Shown one piece after another: positions 43,564 to 50,488 of a stretch of 64,000 nt of DNA. The notes below the pieces were generated by a model. The model was not told where the DNA came from, made no database searches, and saw only the letters and a list, made by a program, of their open reading frames with translations. A program made the position numbers and the translations under genes. Location of the stretch: NCBI RefSeq assembly GCF_003261235.1, contig NZ_CP030085.1:1395241-1459240 (forward strand), given 5' to 3'. Source of the stretch: Polynucleobacter paneuropaeus (GTDB lineage Bacteria; Pseudomonadota; Gammaproteobacteria; Burkholderiales; Burkholderiaceae). Every line of letters starts with the position of its first letter. Positions within the stretch are counted from its first letter, which is position 1.

Positions 43564-44282
43564 AGCCTTTCCCTCTTTAACATCCAAGAGGTTGCACCAA
43601 TGTCGCATTGACACAAATGATCCTGCGTTATCAGGAATCGAAAAGCCTGGAGACTACTGGATAGCTCCGCAGAATTTAGACTATGCTTCTCACTACCAAA
43701 AAATGAGAGTGACATGTCTCCAGTTGGAACAAGATCAATAGCATACGCATAACATTCATCGGTAAAGTCGCAATACTGTCTGTACTCTTTAGGCACAAAC
43801 TCTTCAGCGACAATGATGCGCACCCTTTGTTCACCGCAAGCAAACAATCCTAGCGCCTCAATGATGGCTGAGAATACCCCTGCCTCAGAAGAAATGGCAA
43901 GAACATTTGAGTTTATCTTCTTATCTATCGTGTACAAACTGGGGATTGCATTATGAACAGCCAAACTAAAAGACTGCGGTGACAGAGCCCCAGTTTCAGC
44001 TAACTCTTTAAGTAACTCGTAACATCTCTCAGACTCACCCAGCTTGCTACAAAAAATTATTGGTGAACTTATTTCCGGCAAACTATAAGCAGTCTCTAAA
44101 GCCATACTACCAAGACGCTTCAATCTTCTTCGATTTATTGGCTGCATTCCTTCTACCTTTGGCTTATCTTCGCCATTCGGAGTAAAGGGATTTTTAGCCC
44201 ATGCTAACCATTCTTCTTGGGTTCTTAGGGATGAGCTCCAAGCTGACCAAGCTTCAATCCCAAAGTTATTAGACGGATTCAT
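43560..44282 (-). CDS. Ketosynthase-like chain-length factor (ApeC-like)
   Basis: A 240-residue protein resembling only the N-terminal half of a ketosynthase (PF13723-type). Recognisable parts are SFSLAVHNAIPSLYTI and NSNVLAISSEAGVFSAIIEA. No active-site Cys is present, as expected for a non-catalytic chain-length-factor-like subunit. In the characterised system ApeC pairs with the catalytic ketosynthase ApeO (here 34113-35273). It is 15 bp downstream of the ketosynthase gene and coupled to the acyltransferase gene by a 4-bp overlap. Confidence 0.8.
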   Translation of the reverse strand: MNPSNNFGIEAWSAWSSSLRTQEEWLAWAKNPFTPNGEDKPKVEGMQPINRRRLKRLGSMALETAYSLPEISSPIIFCSKLGESERCYELLKELAETGALSPQSFSLAVHNAIPSLYTIDKKINSNVLAISSEAGVFSAIIEALGLFACGEQRVRIIVAEEFVPKEYRQYCDFTDECYAYAIDLVPTGDMSLSFFGSEKHSLNSAELSSSLQAFRFLITQDHLCQCDIGATSWMLKRERL

Positions 44283-44297
44283 AAAGTTACTGATCTA

Positions 44298-45539
44298 TTA
44301 GACTGACTTAAATACTAAAACTGCATTACTGCCACCAAAGGCAAATGAGTTTGATATTGCAGCTTTGAGATTTAATTTGTTGTTATCCCCAACCTTAATG
44401 TGACGAACCCCTTCGCAAGCTGGATCAACATCCTTTAAATTAGCCGTAGGGGGAACCACTCCATTCCTAATGGAGAGAATTGTTATAACAGCCTCTATAG
44501 CTCCAGATGCCCCCATCAGGTGTCCATGCGTCGATTTAGTGGAACTCACAGCCAAATCCTTGGCTTGATTCCCAAAAACTCTTCTAAGTGCTTCTATCTC
44601 GCTAGGATCACCCTCTACAGTTGCAGTTCCGTGAGCATTTATATACCCAACATCGTCAGGCGTAACGCCAGCATCATTAAGGGCTAGCGAAATGGCAGCG
44701 ACCTGACCATTTGAATCAGGCTTGACTAAGTTTGCATGATCGCAATTTGCCCCATAACCTGCTAACTCTCCAATAATTGGCGCATTTCTAGCAACGGCAT
44801 GTTCCCAGTCTTCAAGAATGAGTGCTGCAGCGCCCTCGCCCAATACAAGACCTGAGCGACTCTTATCAAATGGACGGCAGGCATTAGGAGATGTTTTCTC
44901 ATCACCCGGAGAGAGCACTCGCATGCCATCCCAAGCACGTATTACTCCATATATTAACGGCGTATCAGATCCGCCAGCAACCATTACGTTAGCTTCGCCA
45001 TCACGAATCCTTCTGTAGGCTTCCCCAATAGCCGCTGATGCCGATGAGCAAGCAACCGTATAACTTAACGATGAATTACCTAGCCCTAATTGAATTGCAA
45101 TATGAGAGGAGCAAGCGTTATTCATTCCCATTACAACGGATAAAGGTGGTAAACGCTCTCTGCCGTTGAGCCACATCTCCTTCAAACCCTGCTCATAAAT
45201 TCGAGTACCACCTAAAGCTGTACCCCATGACACTCCAATATCAGGCTTATGAGACTTATCGTTAATATCAAACCCCGCGTTAGTCCATGCTTCAAATGCG
45301 GCAACTAAGCCCATCTGAGAGAACTTATCCATAGAGATGGTTCTTGGCTTACCCAATATCGCATCGCCGTTAAAGTTTTCACAATGAACGGCGGGGATAG
45401 AAATAGATCCAGGAATATCGTTTGTGGAGTAGTGGCGAATTGACGACTCACCACGAATAGTGCGATCAAAAAAACTGCCGATAGAATCGCCTAACGGATC
45501 AACTAGTCCAACGCCAGTAATAGCGACCCGTCTCTTCAT
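44298..45539 (-). CDS. Beta-ketoacyl-ACP synthase, FabF-type (ApeR-like)
   Basis: A 413-residue ketosynthase with a complete triad: Cys in YTVACSSASAAIG, His in NAHGTATVEGDP, His in STHGHLMGASGA. Full FabF length and the RRVAITGVGLVDPLGDS start fit the homodimeric ketosynthase of aryl-polyene systems (ApeR-like), thought to act early in elongation, although its place in the gene order differs from E. coli. It lies 18 bp after the first carrier protein. Confidence 0.88.
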   Translation of the reverse strand: MKRRVAITGVGLVDPLGDSIGSFFDRTIRGESSIRHYSTNDIPGSISIPAVHCENFNGDAILGKPRTISMDKFSQMGLVAAFEAWTNAGFDINDKSHKPDIGVSWGTALGGTRIYEQGLKEMWLNGRERLPPLSVVMGMNNACSSHIAIQLGLGNSSLSYTVACSSASAAIGEAYRRIRDGEANVMVAGGSDTPLIYGVIRAWDGMRVLSPGDEKTSPNACRPFDKSRSGLVLGEGAAALILEDWEHAVARNAPIIGELAGYGANCDHANLVKPDSNGQVAAISLALNDAGVTPDDVGYINAHGTATVEGDPSEIEALRRVFGNQAKDLAVSSTKSTHGHLMGASGAIEAVITILSIRNGVVPPTANLKDVDPACEGVRHIKVGDNNKLNLKAAISNSFAFGGSNAVLVFKSV

Positions 45540-45557
45540 GATGGAGATTTCTGTGGC

Positions 45558-45797
45558 TTAAGACTTTGGAACAAATGGCTCAATGATGGCAATTAATTCA
45601 CCAATGGTTTTTGGCTTTTCTGTTAGATCGGGTATTTTGACTTTGTATTTGTCTTCAAAATCGAACAGCAACTCAATTTGCATTAAAGAATCAATGCCAA
45701 GATCCTCCAAAGAAGCGCCAAGAGTGACCTTATCTCTATCAATGCCAAGGCGCTCTTGAAGAAGGGTTTGCATGGTTTCTAATGCGATATTGCTCAT
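45558..45797 (-). CDS. Acyl carrier protein (first gene of the pigment operon)
   Basis: A 79-residue carrier protein with the phosphopantetheine Ser in LGIDSLMQIELLFDF. It is the first gene of the minus-strand unit 45797-32942. All 15 genes overlap or lie within about 30 bp, so they are probably one transcript. A divergent lipoprotein gene starts 141 bp away. Confidence 0.9.
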   Translation of the reverse strand: MSNIALETMQTLLQERLGIDRDKVTLGASLEDLGIDSLMQIELLFDFEDKYKVKIPDLTEKPKTIGELIAIIEPFVPKS

Positions 45798-45849
45798 ATT
45801 TTCCCGAAATTATTATTTTTCTCATTATAAATCTTAGTGGGATTCATCT

Positions 45850-45869
45850 GGGTATATATAGGAATACCC
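45850..45869. promoter_or_regulatory. Dyad in the pigment operon/lipoprotein divergent promoter region
   Basis: GGGTAT and ATACCC arms separated by 8 bp (ATATAGGA), lying 53 bp upstream of the pigment operon's first gene and 70 bp upstream of the divergent lipoprotein gene. A regulator-binding site is possible. It shares only the half ATACCCTA with the adhesin-locus dyads. Confidence 0.35.
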
Positions 45870-45878
45870 TAACCACAC

Positions 45879-45909
45879 TTTAAAACTAAGATAGTTAGAT
45901 ACCTATAAT
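45879..45909 (+). promoter_or_regulatory. Sigma-70 promoter of the divergent lipoprotein gene
   Basis: A perfect -10 box TATAAT at 45904-45909 with a weak -35-like TTTAAA at 45879-45884 (spacing 19). The GTG start of the lipoprotein gene follows 30 bp downstream with a GGGGGGAG ribosome site. Confidence 0.6.
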
Positions 45910-45938
45910 ACTTATAAGAAACCTGGGGGGAGATTTTT

Positions 45939-46583
45939 GTGAATATCACATCTAAACTAATTATTTGCGTTATTAGTGCACTAGCAATTGGTGGCTGCGC
46001 TACAAGTAGAAGCACGCTCGATATTCAGCTACCCAAGGGGCAGCCATCCCAATCTAATGGCAAGCAGGTGTATATAAACTCTATCGTGGATAAGCGCTCA
46101 TTTCAGGTAAGCCCGCCTAACCCAGATATCCCCTCCCTTGATCCATCGGAAGATCAAACAGAGCAAATTAAAATGAGAGCTATTGGCCGCAAGCGCAACG
46201 GATTTGGAAAGGCTCTGGGGGATATGCTCCTAAAAGATGGGGAAACAGTTCAGTCGCTAACTGATAAGTCAATTAGGCAGGCATTTGAAGATAAAGGTTA
46301 CAGCATCGTCGCTAATAAAGATGGGGTTACAAAAGACACCTACATCGTTGATGTAAATATTGAAAAATTTTGGGCGTGGATGAACCCTGGATTTTGGCAG
46401 ATCACCTTGAGCAGTGAAATTTCTACCGATGTAATTATTAAATCATCCAAAGGAACAACCAATCAGCAGATATCGGTTAAAGCAGCAGATGGCTATCAAG
46501 TGGCAACGGAAAGCAATTGGATGGAAATAATTCAAAAATCAATTCAGCTATATATAAATGACTTGAAGTCAAAATTAAATTAA
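45939..46583 (+). CDS. YajG-like lipoprotein
   Basis: A 214-residue lipoprotein with signal ALAIGGCATS (lipobox IGGC). The mature part (VYINSIVDKRSFQVSPP; QSLTDKSIRQAFEDKGYSIV; YIVDVNIEKFWAW) resembles the YajG family of uncharacterised lipoproteins, whose fold is related to secretion-associated and curli-type lipoproteins. The start is GTG at 45939 with a strong GGGGGGAG ribosome site. Divergent from the pigment operon and inside the same palindrome-bounded module, it may help place the pigment lipid in the outer membrane (inference). Confidence 0.72.
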   Translation: MNITSKLIICVISALAIGGCATSRSTLDIQLPKGQPSQSNGKQVYINSIVDKRSFQVSPPNPDIPSLDPSEDQTEQIKMRAIGRKRNGFGKALGDMLLKDGETVQSLTDKSIRQAFEDKGYSIVANKDGVTKDTYIVDVNIEKFWAWMNPGFWQITLSSEISTDVIIKSSKGTTNQQISVKAADGYQVATESNWMEIIQKSIQLYINDLKSKLN

Positions 46584-46639
46584 TAGAATTGGCTTAATAA
46601 AAACCCACCAGAGAATTGAACTGACTCCCAAAAGTTGGC

Positions 46640-46656
46640 CGTTACTTAAAGTAACG
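46640..46656. repeat. Module-boundary palindrome f
   Basis: CGTTACTTAAAGTAACG, followed by CTTAC. It lies between the lipoprotein gene and the convergent integrase gene, closing the pigment module on the right. Confidence 0.85.
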
Positions 46657-46672
46657 CTTACATCCCCGCTAA

Positions 46673-48025
46673 CTAAGCAGCCCGAAGCTCCCGTTCAGCC
46701 TGCTTCTTACTTGGATAGTTGTCCGCAGCCTTGTTATCCGCCTCAATCAGTTTTCTAGTATTAGCCCCACGCAATTGCTCAATAGCCTGTATTACCTGTA
46801 AGTGGCTATAGTGACGCTCAATCATTAAGACGCTAGTGCCCATCTGTTTAGCTAAAGTATGTATTGGCACCATATCGTGAGTAAGTGCTAAGGTGGCATA
46901 GGTATGTCGTAGGCTATAGAACACCCGCTTTTGATTGGTCTTGGGATCAATCAATAAACCATGGTCAGCTAAGAACCCATCAAACATGTGATTAAGAACA
47001 TCACTTAAATCCCTACCTTCTTTGGTTCTAAAGATGTAGTCATCATTGGTAGGCTTAATCAACTCAGCCAGGGGATCTTTAATTGAGCTAGCCACTCCAT
47101 AGTTTCGAAGGGCAATACGCTCTAGAACTCTAACGCTAGGTAAGCGTCCAATAATCTGTCTTTGCCCAGTTTTGCCTTTAACAGTCATCTCACAACTACG
47201 ATTCAAGCTATGAACTTCAATGACTTCACCATCTTCATCCAATTGATCTGTCACCGTACTAATGGGATTCATCATGAAGCGGATTTGTTTCCATTTCATA
47301 TTTAATAGTTCCGTACCGGGTCTTGCACCTGTATCAACCAACATCTCCACATAGTCTCTAAGGATCTCACGACGTTCACGCACGTCCTTAGTTCTACCTG
47401 ATTCTATGTATGGTCCCAATAGCTTTAATAGCGCTCTTAACTCATGCAATTCAAATGCTGGGCGACGAACGCTCTCTTTAGTTTTACCATCTAGCTTGGG
47501 ACGATTACTTTCGGTTAAGTAACCTCGTACGATAGCCTCATCGAATACTCTGTTAAATGCAGCATTTTGAGTTTTGCGATTACTGTTTGATATTGCCAAG
47601 CCATACCTAGCTTCTCGGTCATCGTAGTAGTGCTGCAGGGCATCGTAGTCAATATTGGTAATGAGCCTTTGCCCAAGACTGGGAATGAAATGCTCATTGA
47701 TGATGCGAATGTAGTCTTTGTAGATTGATTTGCCTAAGCCGCCCTTTAAGTCTCGCTCCATGCGATCAATAGCCAACATGGCGATATCTTTAAATCGTTT
47801 GGTCACGACTGGGATGCCAGAGCGCTTGCGTATTTCTGCTTCTACTAATAGCTCTTTGGCTTTATTGACCGCTAAATCAAGTTGAGTCTCTTTGGTGGTA
47901 GCCCGTATCCACTTGTTATCTACCTTATAGCGGCATTGCCATACGGCACTATGCTCGCGCTGATAGAGGGTTAGGTTACGGTGTATGAGTTGATGTGTAC
48001 TTTCTTTTTTAATTGCCATACACAT
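46673..48025 (-). CDS. Tyrosine-recombinase integrase of the island
   Basis: A full-length phage-type integrase of 450 residues. The N-terminal part (about 15-70, LYQREHSAVWQCRYKVDNKW) looks like an arm-binding domain, followed by a core-binding domain (about 80-190). The catalytic domain has Arg in VDTGARPGTELLN, Lys in VKGKTGQRQ, His-x-x-Arg in YSLRHTYATL, and the final His and nucleophilic Tyr in MIERHYSHLQ. It is presumed to recombine the TTATGAG/CTCATAA core in the tRNA-Ile anticodon loop, since it lies within 2.5 kb of that junction. MAIKKE two codons downstream is an alternative start. Palindromes f and g lie on either side of it. Confidence 0.9.
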   Translation of the reverse strand: MCMAIKKESTHQLIHRNLTLYQREHSAVWQCRYKVDNKWIRATTKETQLDLAVNKAKELLVEAEIRKRSGIPVVTKRFKDIAMLAIDRMERDLKGGLGKSIYKDYIRIINEHFIPSLGQRLITNIDYDALQHYYDDREARYGLAISNSNRKTQNAAFNRVFDEAIVRGYLTESNRPKLDGKTKESVRRPAFELHELRALLKLLGPYIESGRTKDVRERREILRDYVEMLVDTGARPGTELLNMKWKQIRFMMNPISTVTDQLDEDGEVIEVHSLNRSCEMTVKGKTGQRQIIGRLPSVRVLERIALRNYGVASSIKDPLAELIKPTNDDYIFRTKEGRDLSDVLNHMFDGFLADHGLLIDPKTNQKRVFYSLRHTYATLALTHDMVPIHTLAKQMGTSVLMIERHYSHLQVIQAIEQLRGANTRKLIEADNKAADNYPSKKQAERELRAA

Positions 48026-48166
48026 ACTTTAGCTTCTGACAATAGGCTAGGACAACCTAATTGGATGAATTACTGGGGCCAATTTAGCCAAAATAAAGTG
48101 TGGCTAAGAGTGGGGATTATTTGAGGGTTTGTGGGAGGATATGGCGGAATGCTGGAGGGGGAGCTG

Positions 48167-48187
48167 AGCGTTACTTTAAGTAACGCT
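48167..48187. repeat. Module-boundary palindrome g
   Basis: A 21-bp perfect inverted repeat, core CGTTACTTTAAGTAACG, between the integrase start and the nuclease gene, 19 bp before the latter's ATG. Confidence 0.85.
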
Positions 48188-48206
48188 TGGGACTTAGAAT
48201 AGGAAT

Positions 48207-49397
48207 ATGGCCACTAAATCAGCACCAAACAAATATTGGACAAAATCACTTGTCTTGGCTGAGGCACGCAAATATCAAACTCGTAGCGAATGGAAATCAA
48301 ATTCCCTAGGCTCCTATAAAGCCGCTTTACGAGAAAAATGGCTTGAAGAAGCTGCAAGCCATATGAAGGTAGTCAAGATTAATTGGACACTTGATTCCCT
48401 TAAAGCCAATGCAGCACCCTACCCCACTAGAGGCAAATGGAAAGAGGCGCAACCGGCAGCCTATAAAACTGCAATGACTAAATGCTTGCTCGATCAAGTC
48501 TGTGCTCATATGGCCCTAGGAAAAATGCCAAACCATTATTGGACCAAGGAAAGGGTTCTTGAAAGTGCAAGAAAATTTCCTTCAATAGCCGCTTGGAATT
48601 CAGCTGAAGTTACTGCGTACAACAAAGCCAAAAAGAACAACTGGATGAAAGAAGCTACAGCACATATGCATGCTCTAGCCATGCCAATAGGTCCTTCAAT
48701 CATTCATCAATTCTTAATGAGTCACGATATCGCATATGAGGCAGAGAAAAGGTTCAAGGATCACCCAGAGGTCGCCAGTAAACCATTTGATTTTTATCTT
48801 CCAAAATTTAATCTAATCATTGAATACCATGGCAGACAACATAAAAATGGCTGGAGAAACGATGCCAAGAGCAAAGTTGAAATTCAAGCTAACGACAAGA
48901 TCAAAAAGGATTGGGCTAAGAATCAAAAAATTAACTTCCTAGAAATCCGAGTGTGGGAAGTTAAAAAAGCTGATGAAATTGGCAGACTAATTACACAAAC
49001 ACTCATGAGCATTGCAAAGAAGACTAAGCAATCACTTGAATTAAAGCAAAGAGAGCTTACAAAGGCAGAGTTAAAGAAAGTCCAAAGTGGGCTAGCTTTT
49101 GATGAGGATGCTGTTTTAGAGGAAGCGAAGAAATACAAAACTCGCTCTGAATGGATGAAAGGCTCTTCAAAAACCTATAGATTTGCTTTAGCGCATGGCT
49201 TAGCCGATATAGCTACAAGACACATGACCTTTGTTACTGAACATGGCAAATGGACTAAAGAGAACATTATTCAAAGTGCCAAACAATATGTAAGGAAGGC
49301 TGAATGGCGAGCCAATGAATCAAGCGCTTATGCCATCGCACATAGAAAAGGTTGGCTTGCTGAAGCAACTGCACATATGATTAAAGATAGAAAATAA
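48207..49397 (+). CDS. Repeat-flanked PD-(D/E)XK/VSR-like nuclease (homing-endonuclease-like)
   Basis: A 396-residue protein built of five ~45-residue repeats around a nuclease core. Repeats at about 8-52, 56-98, 105-150, 295-340 and 345-392 share the form W-(S/T)-x-E-x(4)-A-x-K-Y-x(2)-R-x-E-W ... AY-x-A-x(4)-WL-x-EA-x-HM (e.g. RKAEWRANESSAYAIAHRKG). The core (about 155-270) has KPFDFYLPKFNLIIEYHGRQ and NFLEIRVWEV, a VSR/EDxHD-type layout with Asp, Glu and His residues. Similar repeats accompany phage homing endonucleases. It could be a homing, restriction or defence nuclease. It is followed 17 bp later by a HEPN-like gene. Confidence 0.7.
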   Translation: MATKSAPNKYWTKSLVLAEARKYQTRSEWKSNSLGSYKAALREKWLEEAASHMKVVKINWTLDSLKANAAPYPTRGKWKEAQPAAYKTAMTKCLLDQVCAHMALGKMPNHYWTKERVLESARKFPSIAAWNSAEVTAYNKAKKNNWMKEATAHMHALAMPIGPSIIHQFLMSHDIAYEAEKRFKDHPEVASKPFDFYLPKFNLIIEYHGRQHKNGWRNDAKSKVEIQANDKIKKDWAKNQKINFLEIRVWEVKKADEIGRLITQTLMSIAKKTKQSLELKQRELTKAELKKVQSGLAFDEDAVLEEAKKYKTRSEWMKGSSKTYRFALAHGLADIATRHMTFVTEHGKWTKENIIQSAKQYVRKAEWRANESSAYAIAHRKGWLAEATAHMIKDRK

Positions 49398-49414
49398 ACA
49401 AATCAATACCTGGT

Positions 49415-49918
49415 ATGGTAAGAATATATAAAACTGATGAAGAAATCTCACCGAAGGAAATGGTGAACTATGGACTTGACCATCTAAGTGCTGGGGCAAC
49501 TTTATTTAAAGGGAGTCCTGAGCACTATGACTCTGCAGGATATTTAATACACATTGGTTATGAATGTGTATTAAAGGGGTGGTGGCTAGAGCAAGATAAG
49601 GAAATTCAAGATGGTCACGATTTGATAAAAATTTGCAATAGGATTAATGATTTTCAATTTGATGAGTTGCCAACAGAAGCTCAAAACACAATTAAGCTAA
49701 TCAATACATTCAAGTTGCTTAGATACCCCAACCTACTAAACCCAATTGAAATAGGTACTGAGGCATTAGATCCAATTCTTCACCTTATCAAATTTACCCT
49801 TACTGTTATGCCAAAAGAAATTAGACCTAAACAGCATGAAGAATTCATTATTAAAGGCAACCGTAAGCTTTATAAGAAGCCAATAATTCCAGCAAAGAAA
49901 AAAGCAGCAAGTAGATAA
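49415..49918 (+). CDS. HEPN-like protein of unknown function
   Basis: A 167-residue protein whose helical core (YDSAGYLIHIGYECVLKGWW followed by GHDLIKICNRIN) has the look of HEPN-domain proteins, in which a long helix with E-x(2)-LK is followed by HDL. The RNase motif R-x(4-6)-H of toxic HEPN proteins is not seen. The C-terminus is basic (KKPIIPAKKKAASR). It starts 17 bp after the nuclease gene and probably forms a two-gene unit with it; palindromes g and h enclose the pair. A toxin-antitoxin or defence role is speculative. Confidence 0.6.
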   Translation: MVRIYKTDEEISPKEMVNYGLDHLSAGATLFKGSPEHYDSAGYLIHIGYECVLKGWWLEQDKEIQDGHDLIKICNRINDFQFDELPTEAQNTIKLINTFKLLRYPNLLNPIEIGTEALDPILHLIKFTLTVMPKEIRPKQHEEFIIKGNRKLYKKPIIPAKKKAASR

Positions 49919-49930
49919 CCTTACTAAAAC

Positions 49931-49947
49931 CGTTACTTAAAGTAACG
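49931..49947. repeat. Module-boundary palindrome h
   Basis: CGTTACTTAAAGTAACG, 12 bp after the HEPN-like gene and 11 bp before the tRNA copy 2 terminator. It closes the last cargo module; the tRNA block follows. Confidence 0.85.
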
Positions 49948-49958
49948 CTCAAATGACA

Positions 49959-49986
49959 AAACCCTCACCATTGCTGATGAGGGTTT
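49959..49986 (-). terminator. Rho-independent terminator after tRNA-Ile copy 2
   Basis: Same design as the copy 1 terminator: on the minus strand, arms AAACCCTCATCA / TGGTGAGGGTTT with a GCAA loop followed by TTGTCATTT. Confidence 0.8.
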
Positions 49987-49993
49987 GCTTTTC

Positions 49994-50289
49994 TGGTGGG
50001 CCCACCAGGACTTGAACCTGGGACCAAAGGATTCCGGTTTGTGTAGCTTTCACTACTCCCTGGACTATGCCTTCATCATATTCAAACTTAACATCTGAAC
50101 TTAGATGGGTGCCGTCTAGTCTCTACACGTTCAAAGTATTTCTACTAAGCTTCGCTCGGCGTTAGCTTGTGCAGCTTTTGGCTACATTTAGCTTTCTCCG
50201 AATTTGACACCATCCCTTATGCAGTTTCCACGCATAAGGCACAACTTTCGCTATGAGTCCTCTGCTCTAACCAACTGAGCTATGGGCCC
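49994..50289 (-). tRNA. tRNA-Ile(CAU), copy 2, interrupted by a group I intron
   Basis: 5' exon 50253-50289 (37 nt) and 3' exon 49994-50033 (40 nt). It is identical to copy 1 except that acceptor position 6 is C (GGGCCCA), turning a U-G pair into C-G. CCA is encoded. It belongs to the large island rather than to the original chromosome, because the ancestral 5' half remains at 50484-50520. Confidence 0.93.
50034..50252 (-). ncRNA. Group I self-splicing intron (Azoarcus type, IC3), copy 2
   Basis: A 219-nt intron, same boundaries and catalytic core as copy 1 (GATGGTGTCAAATTCGG, GACTAGACGGCACCC, GGCATAGTCCAGGGAG). Differences are concentrated in two peripheral hairpin regions, as expected for introns evolving under structural constraint. 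No internal gene. Confidence 0.93.
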
Positions 50290-50304
50290 TAAAACTGTTT
50301 TTAC

Positions 50305-50401
50305 TACACACCTTGCTGCTGGTGTTTTTTACTTCAAAACCAAACTAAAACCGCATTTACTACACACCATGAAAAATGCCCTGGTGTGTAAGCGGTGTGT
50401 A
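50305..50401. promoter_or_regulatory. Candidate integrase arm-site cluster, copy 2
   Basis: TACACACC at 50305-50312 and 50361-50368, GGTGTGTA at 50383-50390 and 50394-50401. The boxes are conserved while sequence between them has changed (e.g. TCGGTTTTTGCTC versus ATGAAAAATGCCC), which argues that the boxes are functional. Confidence 0.5.
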
Positions 50402-50481
50402 AGCAATTTTGACCACCTAATCGACCACTAACCTCTTAAATACATTGAGGTCTTTACTGCTAGACCCCTAGGGCTTCTTTC

Positions 50482-50488
50482 TTATGAG
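50482..50488. other. Attachment core at the island-rpoD junction
   Basis: TTATGAG, preceded by element right-end sequence and followed directly by the orphan tRNA 5' half. It equals the anticodon loop CTCATAA of the unsplit tRNA read on the minus strand. Confidence 0.65.

Larger units (their letters stand above)
23168..50488. mobile_element. 27.3-kb genomic island in tRNA-Ile(CAU), carrying an aryl-polyene cluster
   Basis: Bounded by TTATGAG cores at 23168 and 50482. It carries a 450-residue tyrosine integrase near the right end, a second short recombinase near the left, AT-rich unknown genes, an exonuclease, a 15-gene pigment cluster and a nuclease/HEPN-like pair. Its right end has its own complete intron-containing tRNA-Ile. 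The flanking genes (rpoD operon to the right, adhesin locus to the left) belong to other units. The boundaries are inferred from junction comparison inside this one sequence. Confidence 0.75.
49931..50488. repeat. Direct repeat of the mini-element (tRNA block, right end of the large island)
   Basis: About 558 bp matching 22616-23174: palindrome, terminator, intron-split tRNA-Ile, four arm-like boxes, CCCCTAGGGCTTCTTTC and the core TTATGAG. The two copies differ by scattered substitutions and small indels (intron 219 versus 216 nt), so the duplication is not very recent, or the copies came from different elements. Confidence 0.85.

Noticed and set aside
43564..43614. Longer N-terminus for the PlsC-like acyltransferase from a GTG at 43614
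   Set aside because: It would overlap the preceding gene by 55 bp; the TTG at 43563 gives a TTGA coupling with a ribosome site and a product starting at the membrane helix.
45850..45869. Dyad as a fifth member of the CCCTNCG regulon
   Set aside because: Its arms are GGGTAT/ATACCC with an 8-bp spacer, lacking the CG-containing centre shared by the four adhesin-locus sites.
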